Shown piece after piece: positions 48,233 to 60,500 of a DNA stretch of 64,000 nt. How positions within the stretch are numbered: the first letter of the stretch is position 1; every line of letters begins with the position of its first letter. Location: NCBI RefSeq assembly GCF_040115645.1, contig NC_089556.1, forward strand, positions 4,030,001-4,094,000, in the 5' to 3' direction. The notes beneath the pieces are model-generated. The model was not told the origin of the DNA. It made no database searches and worked only from the letters and a program-made list of their open reading frames with translations. Both the position numbers and the translations under genes were made by a program. Origin of the DNA: Euwallacea fornicatus. Its lineage: Eukaryota > Arthropoda > Insecta > Coleoptera > Curculionidae.

Positions 48233-49826
48233 CAGTACGCGACAATAAAATAGCACACAGTGAAATTTATGTCAAAAGTCATTTGTAATGCATTTTATTT
48301 AATAATTTTTTGTTAACTTATGTAATACATAACAAAGGAGAATGATTGCTTTACAATTTTTATGGAAAAGAGGTATTAATAAATAATACAATCAAAATCG
48401 TGAAAAGTTAACGCGTCAAAATAATAGCACATTCTTCAAAATTAACTAGTTAATTAAATATTACAATTATTTAATTAACAAAACTTAATACATTTTTAAG
48501 CTAGTACTTTGTACTACCACCCTTATTTTTTATCATCTCTATAAGACGATCTGGTATTGATTTGAATAATTTTTTAATATATTTTCTAGGAATCTTATTC
48601 CATTCATAAATAATACAATCTTTTAAATCTTCTGCATTATTAAATTGTCTGCCATTTTTGTACACAGCTCTTGCAAGTTTACCCCAACAATTTTCGATGA
48701 TATTCAAATCGGGTGATCTGGCTGGCCATTCCAAAATAGTAATATTATTCGTTTCAAAATACTCTTTAACGCACTTTGCGGTGTGTACAGCTGCGTTGTC
48801 TTGTTGGAAAATAAAATTTTCTCCTGATATTTGTTAGCATACTTTTTAAGTTGTGTATCAATTAATTTTATGTACTCACGACTATTTAACCGTCCTTTAA
48901 TAAAGTTCAATTCAGTCTTTCCTCTATACCCGATACCAGCCCAAATCATAAGGCTGCCTCCACCCATTTGCCGACGACTTAAATAAACTTCTTCCTTTCT
49001 CAAATCATGATAGTGATGATTCCACCCATCTGGTCCATCAAGATTTAATTTTTTTTCATCACTAAATATAACACATTTTAATTTTTTTATAGATTTCAGA
49101 TGTTTTGTCGCAAACTGCAAACGAGCCTCTTTGTGCCTTGAAGATAGGGGTGGCTTTTTTAAAAGTTTTTGATGTTGTATGATTGAGGAATGTTGAAGTA
49201 CACGTTGTACGTTTCTGATATTAGTATTTATGCCCACTGAATCAGCTATTTCTCTGGCCGTAGCAAAAGAGTTTGATGCTGCTCTCAAAATAGCACGTTT
49301 CTCACGGTCTGTTAAAGCTGGTGGTCTGCCCTTACCTTTTTTTTTGCCATAATTACTGGAATTTTTAATTAAATTATATATTACTTTGCGGCTTCTACCC
49401 ACAATTTTGGCAATTCTTAATATGGAATATTTTTCTTTCCATAGGCATAGAATCTTAGCGATTTCACTCTCATTTAACTATGTACCTCGCCCCATGACTT
49501 CGAAAATTGAATGGTATTTGTGTTTATTTATATTGCGTATGGGTTTCATCCTTCATAAAAAAGGATTAAGAATAAATATTTCAAATTACTATTCGCTGAA
49601 TCACCGCAGAGATAAATCAAACCAAAATGTGCTATTATTTTGACGCGTTAACTTTTCACGATTTTGATTGTATTATTTATTAATACCTTTTTTCCATAAA
49701 AATTGTAAAGCAATCATTCTCCTTTGTTATGTATTACATAAGTTAACAAAAAATTATTAAATAAAATGCATTACAAATGACTTTTGACATAAATTTCACT
49801 GTGTGCTATTTTATTGTCGCGTACTG
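48233..49826 (-). mobile_element. Tc1-like transposon with terminal repeats of about 205 bp
   Basis: The ends CAGTACGCGACAATAAAATAG and its exact complement are flanked by TA on both sides. The inverted arms (about 48233-48437 and 49625-49826) are almost identical over their whole length, to CGCGTCAAAATAATAGCACA. That indicates a recent insertion or purifying exchange between arms. The transposase lies between them on the minus strand. Confidence 0.94.
48501..49491 (-). pseudogene. Tc1-like transposase with one early stop and one frameshift
   Basis: The family start appears to be ATG at 49491 (MGRGT, then TAG as codon six, then LNESEIAKIL). From 49402 a 232-codon frame runs through the HTH (LRIAKIVGRSRK), GRPPALT, FSDEKKLNLDGPDG and GGGSLMIWAGIG. 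A frameshift near 48825 moves QQDNAAVH and SPDLNIIENCWGKL (48734-48501) to another frame, ending GGSTKY. By my count 34 residues separate the second D and the E (DD34E). Only two lesions are evident, so the copy is young. Confidence 0.88.
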
Positions 49827-49968
49827 TAGTTCTTTTATTATCTGCACCAAGATTTCCGCGGAATTTATTTTTAATTATAATAAATTAATCTTGGTTTTCT
49901 ATAAGCAGGTTTAAGTTTTAGAAATAATTTTCATAATATTATTAGTACGTGCACATACTGGAATACAT

Positions 49969-50995
49969 GCAGCCTGTCCGGTTTTCGTTGGACAGTGGCT
50001 GTATCTCGGTAAGTAGAGCAAGTAGCAACTTCGAACAAAAGAATTTATTAGTAATGTGACTATGAGAAATCTCTGGAAAATATTTTCAGCTTCGTGAAAT
50101 CGCCGTAAGGGGGCGTAGTAGGGACGGTAGTTCCTTAAAATCGACAAATCTATACTAAGTCACTAGTTAAGTAAAACATTTTAATTTACTATCAATAAGA
50201 TTACATCATTCTGAAACTTTTTCGTTCGACACATAATTTCATAACTCACATAATAAAAGTGGAGGAAGCCGATGAATCATTTTAAGTTGAAGCTATCACA
50301 TCTCTGTTTCTAATTATCCGATTTCAGTGATTCTGTACTTCATTGTGGGGGAATTATAAGCCAATTTAATATCCACATTGACCAAAAATCCATAGTCCAG
50401 AACAAAATCGCTAGAGGGCGTTCTTTCAGGTAATAGCGGTTTTCTCCATTTTTCTTTAATAAACCAAATGGAACTATACCATTTTCATAAGCCCATCTTG
50501 TAAAGCTTTAAAAAACCTGCACTTTTCTCGAAAGGCGCATTTCAATATTCTTTTTCGTGTTTGACTTATTGATATATAACTGAATTGAAATGCGCCTTTC
50601 GGGCTTATAATTCCCTCACAATGAAGTACAGAATCACTGAAATCGGATAATTAGAAACAGAGATATGATAGTTTCAACTTAAAATTATTCATTGGTTTCC
50701 CCCACTTTTATTATGTAAGTTATGAAATTAAATGTCGAACAAAAAAGTTTTAGAATGATGTAATCTTATTGATAGTAAATTAAAATGTGTTACTTAACTA
50801 GTGACTTAGTATAGATTTGTCGATTTTAAGGAACTACCGTCCCTACTACGCCCCCTTACGGCGATTTCACGAAGCTGAAAATATTTTCCAGAGATTTCCC
50901 ATAGTCACATTAGTAATAATTTTTTTGTTCGAAGCTGCTACTTGCTCTACTTACCGAGATACAGCCGCTGTCCAACGAAAACCGGACAGGCTGTA
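49969..50995. repeat. Large palindrome, 394-bp arms, upstream of VPS13
   Basis: The left arm 49969-50362 and right arm 50602-50995 are reverse complements with scattered mismatches. The outer ends read CAGCCTGTCCGGTTTTCG and its complement. An inner inverted pair (GAAAGGCGCATTTCAAT at about 50529 and its complement at about 50584) tightens the centre. The frames starting MSILRNYRPYYAPL on both strands are the two arms and are not genes. No transposase is present, so it is a foldback or MITE-type element. The right edge lies about 540 bp before the VPS13 ATG. Confidence 0.92.
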
Positions 50996-51532
50996 TGTTC
51001 AGTTAAAATTACATATTATTTTTATTCCACAAAAATATTAAAGACTTTTTCAGATGGCAATGCGGTGTACCAATACTTTGGTGGGTGACCGTAGCTCTTT
51101 AAAGAATATCACACAACCAGAAACATCTGGAGAAAACTGTTCTAAATCCCTACTGATCCTGACGACAGATGGCATTTTCTCTCATTCCGTGTGGGAAATT
51201 TTCCTTTAATTTTCCACCCCTATCGTCACAAACAGTTGCCTTGCGGGAAAATCGATAGAAACCCGGTCATGACGTTGAACAACACCTTACACACAGTTAT
51301 TACTGAAAAAACTGAATTATAATTCGCGGCTGAGCTAGAATCGACATGTCGAGGCTTGTTTATTAAGTTGGGGAAACAGTAGTATTAAACAGAAAATTTC
51401 ATTCGCACTAACAACGCCACGTAGGAAAATAGCATTATAGTTCAGATCAGGTGATTTGATAAGTCATTTTAAGGTAATTAAAACTGAAATAGGTTACGTA
51501 AATTTAATGGAAACATAACAAAAAATTGCAGA
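50996..51532 (+). promoter_or_regulatory. VPS13 upstream region, presumed promoter and 5' UTR
   Basis: By position this must hold the VPS13 leader. I see no confident TATA box or initiator, and the start site cannot be placed. Confidence 0.3.
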
Positions 51533-54500
51533 ATGTTGGAAGGTACAGTAGCCCGAATTCTGAACCAGCTTCTAGGGAAATACGTGCAGGATTTGGACAC
51601 CGGGAATTTGAACGTGGGCATATTCTCCGGTATCGCACAGCTGAATGACTTAAAACTCAAACCCGAGGCTTTGGTAGGCACAAGCAACCCTTGCCCAAAT
51701 GGATCTTTCAACACAACATTTTTAGTACGAATTGGGGCTACCAATTGAAGTAAAAGTGGGCACTATTGGCAAAATATGTCTGGAAATCCCATGGACAGCC
51801 CTGTGGAGCCAACCTGTTACGGTAACGATCGAAGACATCCACATGATCGTCAACCCAATAGTTCGAAGGGACGCGTTTGACTCGGACAAAAACAAAAGGT
51901 TGATTAGGGCCTTTAAAAAACGAGTCTTGGAGCATCTAGAATGTGAAGGAGGAATCTTGGGAGGCACGAAAATAGATACATTATATTAAACACCATTTAG
52001 CAACTAAAATTTCGCATACAGGTCCTTCGGCTTTCGCTGAACATTTGGTGTCCAGCATCCTAAACTACCTGCAAATCAATATAATGAACATACACGTTAG
52101 ATACGAAGATGAATATAGTACTCCTTTACCGATGGCTGCAGGACTTTGTATAGGGACGATTACAGCTGAAAGTACGAATAATAAATGGAAAAGAAGCACC
52201 TATCAACCGAGTTCGCAAAACGGACATTATTTAATTAAAATCGAAGCCTTGTCCGCTTATGTAAATCCGAGCGTTACACACAAATCCTGGGACTTGCCTT
52301 CACAGTACTACGAATGGAGAAACACCATGGTAACTAGCCTGCAGAAACATTCATACGAAGGAGATGACTTCAAATTCGGTAGGAGAACTCCATAAACAAA
52401 ATCAAATGAAGATAAAATTATTGGTTTTTAGTTCTCAACCCCATGGTTTCTAAAGTTAAAATGACCATAAACAAATCTAAGACAGGCCATGTAGCTGACA
52501 TTAACACAGATTTTATTGTCCAAGACTGCAATGTACAAATTTACAAGGAACAATACAACTCTATAATGGGAGTCGTGGATAACTTGAAGAGAATGCTGAC
52601 CAGTTGGCAGTTCTTATCAGAGAGACCTAGGGAGAGAGTTTTAGAAAATCAGAGAGTCTGGTGGAAGTACGCGTACTGGGCAACGCTGGAGCAACGCGTG
52701 AGGCCTTTAACGTGGGCTCGAATGAAGAAGATTAGAAGTCAATATAAAGAGTACATGGAGACTTACAAACAGATTATTAACAACCCTAATGACATTGAGT
52801 TGAGGCTCGATTTGCAGAAACATGAAGATAATTTGTCTGTGCTTAATGTGGTTATAGCCAGGCAACATACCAGATTATTGGTAAGTAGAGATTAGAGATA
52901 TATTCCTGATGTAATGCAAACATAATCCTTTAGATGCAGTCAAAAAGTCAAAATGAAAAAAGCTTTTGGTCACTTCTCCCTTCGCCTGAAAAAGTGGTTC
53001 TCTGCGAAAAAATTGGGTATTACGACAAAGACGAAAAGATACGTAAAATAGGTAAGATTTTACCACACATTTCAGCACAAGGGCAGAAAGACCATACGGC
53101 CAAAGTCTCTCTTTTAGATCACACGTTCAACTTCAAATTGGGAAATTTCAACGTAAGCCTCTCTAATAAAAGCAAAGAGGTCCTGATGGCAACCCTCACC
53201 CAAACATTACTCACCGTAGAACCGAATTTCGTAGATGACACTTTCAGGGCTTCTTTAAAGATTGAGGGAGTAATAATAGAGGGCAGCGGCTCTAATAACA
53301 CTTCCAGCACTATCGTATCGTCTGAGCATTTAAAGGACAGTCCAGCGTTTGTTTTCACGTCAAATTTCGAGAAATTGATGAACAGTGCCTGCCCCTACAG
53401 ACTGCAAATCACGTTGAACTCTGTTGATTGTATTTACAACAAGGTTATTGAGGTGTTTTGACGAGAATCGCTTATTTATCTTGTAAATTACAGCCTTTCC
53501 TAGAAGAACTGGAGAGCTTTCTTCAGACTGAGAATACCTCTGAAAAACCTAATTTGATGGGGGTTTTCCAGAAAATACCTGAAGCGTTACATGGATTTGC
53601 CTCGAAGGCCATTAGAAAAAAATGGGAGTTAAACTTGAACATCAAATGTCCATATTTCGTTATACCAGAAACAAGCTCTTATGCCTTGTAAGTATCAGTC
53701 AATTTCCATTTGCTCAAGTCAAAATTTGGTAATTTCAGGCCTAAACAAAACGTTTTGGTGATCGATTTAGGCAAGTACTGGATACGCACCGAAATATGTC
53801 AACAGACTCAAATCACTGAGAGCACTACAAAAATGGAGATGGAAGAGCAGCTTTATTCCAAGCTTCACATTGGTAAATCTGACAAAAACTAAAAACGAAG
53901 AGATCTTGAACGATTTTTTTACAGACTGCACAAATTTTCAAGTGATATTCTGTGATAAAAATGACCATTGGAAGGACGCGAGGAACGAAAAGGATACAGT
54001 TATGCACATAGTGCCTAAAACCACCTTTAACGCTGTCTATGCTATTGCCGCTTTAGATCTCGATTCAATACCACGGTAGGGGCCTTTATAAACTCTGAAC
54101 CCTTTCACCTATACAATTTCTCATTTGCAGGCTAAAATTCAATATTTTATGCAACACCTTGAAACTGAACATTTCAGAGAGGAAGATCGGCTGTATTCTA
54201 AAATTTTTCAACATTGAGCAAATACGGATTAATGTTGTCAGTGAGGCCATGCAGACAGACATTTATCACAGAGATAAAATCGAAGAAATTTCGCGAAATA
54301 AAACGTTGAACGAAATTCTCGAGAAAATCACTTTACCCGACACTTATAAGTACCGGAAACACAAAGCTATGAATGGGCATGATGAACGCAAAGTTACTAA
54401 GGAGTAAGTTCCTTTAAATTCATGTTCGATGGTTTTTTCTTCAAAGATTTCCAGGAACTGTAAAAAAGAAAATAGAAAACCATTTTCGTAGGCAACATTA

Positions 54501-57500
54501 TCTGTAAATTGTCCCTTTTTAGCAAAAGCGTAGAGTTTCAAGCCCCGAAGAACAACATGAACGAAGCCTGGGCAAGAACCGTAGATTTGCCGGGTTTGGA
54601 AGACAACATTTCACCGAGCAACAACATTGAGACTTTATATGGTGTCGTCGTAAACGAGGTAACCATTTGAAATTACAATACATTGAACGTGTTAAGATCT
54701 TTCTTAGTTCTCTATTCTGTTCTCCAAATCGAGCGACTGCACAGATCGACAGTACCTCATGTTGCGTTTCGGTCAATTCTCCATGGATGTAGCTTTCATG
54801 ACCTTCGGTCCGGCTTATCAAATTTCAATGCACAGCGTACTGTTAACAGACAAGCTGCACACCACCTCGAGTGGACAGTATTTGGATCTGATCTTCACCC
54901 CTTTGCCCAATAATGGAGACGTTCTTACCATCTTGTACAGGAAAGTAGGTGTATGGCCATACGTCAACTTTAATATTAAATATTTAATTAAATAAGGTGA
55001 ACGCAAAGTGTCCAGACTTCTGGACGCATTTTCATGGAGTAGAGACTTCCCTGGTTGCCAACTGTGGCAGTCTTAATTTGCTGCTACACCAAGAGGCCTT
55101 TCACACCATTATACAATACTCCAAATATCTCAGCAATAAGTAATGCAATTCCTGCATGGTACTCAATTAACTAAGAAGATTTTTTTTAGATTCCAAGAAC
55201 AAGCTTCTCAGTACTTGAAGAGGCTGGTGAAGAAGTACATACAGGGCATTAGTGGAACCCTTCATAAACCATCGGAGGTTCCAGTACCTCCTGGATCTGT
55301 GAAATTCTCCCAATCAGCGAGAATGAGTGATCTGAACATCGTGGTTTGTGATTCTGACTTTGATATCATAAATGTTCAACTCTCAGGCCTAGAAATCGAC
55401 TTCCTGTTTAGAGCCAATGAGAGGTTTGTGTTTCGGAGCTATTTGGGTAACGTGAATGTAGAACATCTGTCGCAGGTCTCTATGTACTCTAAGGTAACTA
55501 CATGGAGGTTTTAAGGCTAGTTGAATATTGAGATATTTCTGCAGGTTTTGTATACAGACGAGGACAAAGTTTTTGAGGTCAAATACGTGAGAAATGCGTG
55601 TCATCTGAAAAACAACGAAGTCCTGGATAAACAGTACGGAGACATTTTTGATGGTAGTTTTAAGTTCCAGTTGGGGCGTATTCACTTCATATTTTTGTAC
55701 AAATTGATGGTACAATTACAGGTGAGGAACTATCTAACTATAATTCAATACTAACGCTCTTTGAACTGCAGAGATTTGTCATAAACTTGGAAATATTAGA
55801 CTATTTGGAAAAGTACCTGAACCTTGTTAGCAAAGCGATAAGGTCTGCTACAGATACCCTTAAAAACAAGACAAAAATTAGCTTGTCAATTAATGTATCT
55901 GGTCCAGTTTTCCTTATACCGCAAAAATCATCATCGCCCAACGTTTTGGTTATAGATACAGGTAATACCTTGAACTTAATGAATTATTTCTCATAATGGC
56001 CATTTTAGGAAACCTCAGAATAGAGAACTTTTTTAAAGAATCCGAAAATGGAGTGGTTGAGAATATTTTAGTAAAACTTAAAGAGGTAGTTATAACCCGA
56101 GGAGTTATGACACTCACTTCAACACTGGAAATGCAGGTGGACAAAAATATCTAATGTATTAAATTCACATTACTCATGGAAAGTTATAATTTGTAGGAGA
56201 CTCTGATAGAGCCAATATGCATCAACATGGACATAAAGAAATACACAAATACAAAGACTTTGCAGAAAAATTGGGAAATCGATTCAGTATTGGAGAGAAT
56301 CGAAGTAACTTTGGGCCAAAAGGATCTATCTATGATCATGTCGATTTACACGGATAATATCGGAGAGGCGAAAATCGTCGATTTATTACCAGAGCAAATT
56401 AGGTAAGACATGTATAAGTTGAATCGAGCAGTGAATTGAAAACTAAAATCCTCGATTAGTGAATATCGGTAGTGTCCCAAAATAAGTTCGGGGTGGTAAA
56501 ATGGGGTCTGACCCCTCAAAAAATACCACCCTGTGGACTTTGACAGTCAATTGATGTTGTATCCCAAATTTAAACTTAATATCAATTTGAGACTTTTAAA
56601 TTCTGTATGTGCGCTAATTTTATTTATTTTTTTTAAATTTAAATTTCAGTACCTCAACAGCGAGGTTATTGGCCCTTAATGCAATTACATAGATATATAA
56701 TAGTTACTTAGTATAATAGATTAGAACAATTATTATCATCATTATATTACACCACTATATACATCCTTATTAACACTCCCCATGAAGTGCCCTGCAGCAG
56801 GACCGTAATATATGAGTCTGTACAGACTCACATCTCTCAGAAAGTTTAGAAAATCCTTGCTTTTCTCTGGCAATGTAAGGTTCTCATTTGAGTCATGACT
56901 AATACCGTGTTTTTCCCGGTAACTATGGTACCGGGGACATTCTACCAAAAAATGTCTGCAGGAGAGTATTACCCCACAGAGGTTACACTGTGGTGGCCCT
57001 TCTCTCTCCAACAAGTATCCGTGCGTTATTTTGGTATGGCCAATTCGGAGTTTTTTCATTAGAGTTTGGTCCCTTCTATTATCTGTGAAGATTTGCGTTT
57101 TTCTAATTGTCTTTTTAATTTGCCCTAGTTTTGTATTTGCTTGAGTCCACATGTTTTGCCACTTTCCGCCCATTTTCCGTTTGTAGTAGGATATGAGATC
57201 ATGAGGCAATTGTATATTTTTTTGTGATTGATTTGGGTTTGCTGCTCTTTTTGCTGCTGTGTCCGCTTTCTCGTTACTGGGGATACCTATGTGGGATGAG
57301 ATCCATATTAGAAGCACTGTGGTATTTTTTGTGATGAGGCTGTGACACGTGTCTTGTATTTCTTCTACCAACGGATTCCTGCTATAAAGATCTCTTATAG
57401 ATTCTAGAGATGCTAGAGAATCAGTGCAAATAGCAATTTTGTGATTTGCGCCATTTATGGTCTTCAGAGTCTATAGGATTGCATATAATTTTCCCGTATG

Positions 57501-60500
57501 GATGCTGACATACTTTGTCAAAGTGAAGGTCTGCTGCATACTTTTTTGTGAATTCACAATTGCACACCCACTGCTTCTTCATTCTTTGAAGCGTCCGTAT
57601 ACATGATAGTGCCTGGCATGATCACATCCAGCCTCTGTTGGAGTGATGATTTAATTTTAGAGTGAGGTGTGTTTTGTTTTTTGCTTAGATGTAACGAGTA
57701 GTCAATGATTGGTAGGTTTTTGGACCATGACGGAGTTTTCGATATGTATCTGATACCAGATGGACGTACCTCAGAATGCTCTAGTAGACTGTTCAATATC
57801 TTGGGACATGAGAGGGGGTGTTTGACGTTGGGCTCTATATCCGTTGGCGTTTTAAAGAGTTCTGACGTAGGGGTTCTAATTCCAGCGGAGATCCGAGCAT
57901 AGTAAGATAAAGTTAATTGCTGCCTTCTGATCGTAAGTGGTTATTCGTGTGACTCAAAGTAGAGTGAGTTACTGGAACTTGTCCTGAAAGCTCCCAGTGC
58001 GAGTCTAAGTGCAGTATTTTGAACTGAGTCTAATAGTTTTTGTATAGACTTAAATGCCGAGGAATATATAATGCTGCCATAGTCAAGTTTGGATCTTATC
58101 AGGGCTCTATAAATTCTGAGTAATGCTGTATCATTACTCCCCCATTGTCTATGTGATAAAGTTGGGTGAATATACTAAAAAAACGAATTTTATTTAAAAT
58201 TATATTCATTTAAATTTGGCTTTTTAAACTAGAAAAAAAATTTTAATTAAACTTTTTTGCGATTTTCCACCAATCCCTAAAAGAACGCAAGTTAAAACTG
58301 AAACCTCTTACATCCACGTATTAGTTCTACGAGAATTTAATCCATTTCCCAAATTTGAAGATCATACCTTTGAGCTCATCTTTTAGGACAATGGTTCGAA
58401 CATCCACCATTAATCACGGTTTATCACTACATGATCATTAACAAAGTATTAATTAGCAACAGTAATTTAATTCCCTGTATGACGCCAACAAATGATACGA
58501 ACGAATTCTGGCTCTCACCATCAAAGACGACATCGCAAGTTGATTGGTAAACGTTTGAAACCTTAAACTGATCTGTTTTTTCCTTGTTATATTGATGAAG
58601 TTAAATAAAGACAAAACATAGTAATTTGGATCCCAAACGCATATCACTCACGAGCTGCAATCGACTCATGAGAGTACTCGCCTATTTTATCATTTCGAAA
58701 CCAATGGCAGACTTAACTGATTTATATCAGAAAATTTTACACAGGATAGACGGAATAAGATTTGACATATTTATAGTTAAAAACAAGTGCCATTTTGGCA
58801 TTTTTGATTCTGAGAGTACGTTCGCAAACAACAATGCATTTTAGCTCGAAGAACACCGCCTTAGCCCTAATGCTAGTTATAAATAAGCAAAAATAATCAT
58901 CTTTTTATCTCTATGAACACTTACAGATCGCCCATTTCTGAGATATTCGAACAAGACGATAACGTCCGAGAATTAGAAGCCTTTTTCTGCGAACCAAAGC
59001 AGAAATTCCTAATAGGAAAGTGCAAAATTGATGAGGTATTTTACCCAAAACCTCAAATAAACAAACTACATAAGGCTTTTAGGTAAAAATCGTTCTTTTC
59101 TTTGACGCTGGGGAATTACTGAGCTCTCCGATAAGAGACCTAAACCACGGTTTGTGCAAGCTGGAAATCAACGATATTGACGCATCGTTAGTGATATACA
59201 CGGACAAAAGTTCTGATGGCAAGCTTTCCATCGACACAATTTTGCTAGAAGAAATTGGGCCTGATGCTAATATTCACACCAAAATGTTAGTGACACTTAC
59301 TTCACTGCATATTACTTGATTTGGAAATTTTTAGCGTTCTGGGTTCACCAGCAGAAGACGGCAGAAACAACAATATTTGCAACATAACAGTCAACAAGCC
59401 CCCAATAGTGGATGTTAACTTTCATCAAAATAAAAGCGCAGATCGATCGGCTGATATCATAGTTGGTCGACTATCACTGTCTCTATCTGTGCCTTTTTGT
59501 GAGAAGGTGGCTCTTTATGTCCTTGAGTGTATCCCCAAGGATGTCCACGACATGGGAATAGTAAACCCTGGCTATGAAGGGGAGGGCAAAATTTGTAACC
59601 AGCCTAAACGGCAAACTAACAGTTTGACTGTGTCCGTAAGAGTAAACAAACCTGAGTTCATGTTCCTTGTGGAAACCACCTCCAACAAGAAGAGGTCGTG
59701 ATAATTTCACCGAATATTAGCACATTAAAATGCGTTAATTTTTTCAGATATTTCATTACAAAAAGCGAAATTATGGTGGATTACTCGAGGCATTGCAATC
59801 GGCTAAATTTAGTGATGTCACTATCAGGTCTGCACAGCCTGTTTTACGACTTGAGCGAGTACTCTGACCAGCCGTATGTGGTGCTTAAGCAATGCGATAT
59901 AGAACTTAGCAGAAACCTAGAAGACAACAGTGAAAAGGTCGTTTTCACAGTATCGGGATTGTACATCAAATTGTGCACTGAGGTGGGCTTTGCCGCAATT
60001 TATTCCACTTTACATTAAAGCAAAACTTGCAGGTAGTGCACTCAGTCACTGATATTTTAAATGACATCGTTGAGCACTTTAAAATACCTGAAACAGACTT
60101 TGAAAGAAGAACCCCTAGGAAATTAAGCACTAAGATGAGTGGAGGCGTTGACTTATGGGAACCTAGAAAAATGGATCCTTTTGTCAGCAAGGTACCAAAT
60201 GAATTGGTAGCAAAAATCTATGTTCCAAATGAAAATTTCTTAGCCGCAAATTACATCGCAACATCTGCCTACTCACCTTTCCAATCAGTATTTAGCAGTG
60301 CCCAAATTTGAACTTGTCCTCATTTTTGAGTTGGAACAGATACAAGTTCTCCTTCTAAAATCCTCAATAGAACTGCAAGTACAGGATTGGAACTACCTGG
60401 TAAATAGTTCTGGAGAAGCCTCCATGCAAGCCAACTATTTCAATGAAAGCGCGCAATGTTGGGAGCCTGTACTCGAACCCATTACGCTGGAAGAGAAGGA

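Larger units (their letters stand above)
46832..49862 (+). mobile_element. Old Tc1-like relic interrupted by a younger element
   Basis: The left end CAGTCACTCACAAAAGTCTTGG follows a TA, and a related motif AAAGGTCTTGGTACAG recurs about 200 bp inside at 47039. The + strand carries a ruined transposase (47193-48207). No right end precedes the next element at 48233. Just beyond that element, at 49829-49862, a short segment with CTGCACCAAGATTT resembles the complement of the left end (CTGTACCAAGACTTT). This suggests that the younger element landed inside this one. The right boundary is inferred. Confidence 0.6.

Noticed and set aside
49911..51041. Pair of matching open frames on opposite strands (both starting MSILRNYRPYYAPL)
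   Set aside because: They are the same sequence read from the two arms of the 49969-50995 palindrome. No start context, domain or splice pattern supports a gene.
58626..58844. Possible extra VPS13 exon in intron 17
   Set aside because: Phase 2 from exon 17 joins directly to the exon at 58927. The only internal acceptor I tested in this frame leads to a stop within a few codons.
60288..60339. Apparent frameshift in VPS13 between 60287 and 60340
   Set aside because: The frame ending SAYSPFQS and the frame carrying IQVLLLKSS are joined cleanly by a 52-nt intron (donor TCA|GTATTT, acceptor GGAACAG), a size usual for this gene, and every downstream phase then agrees.
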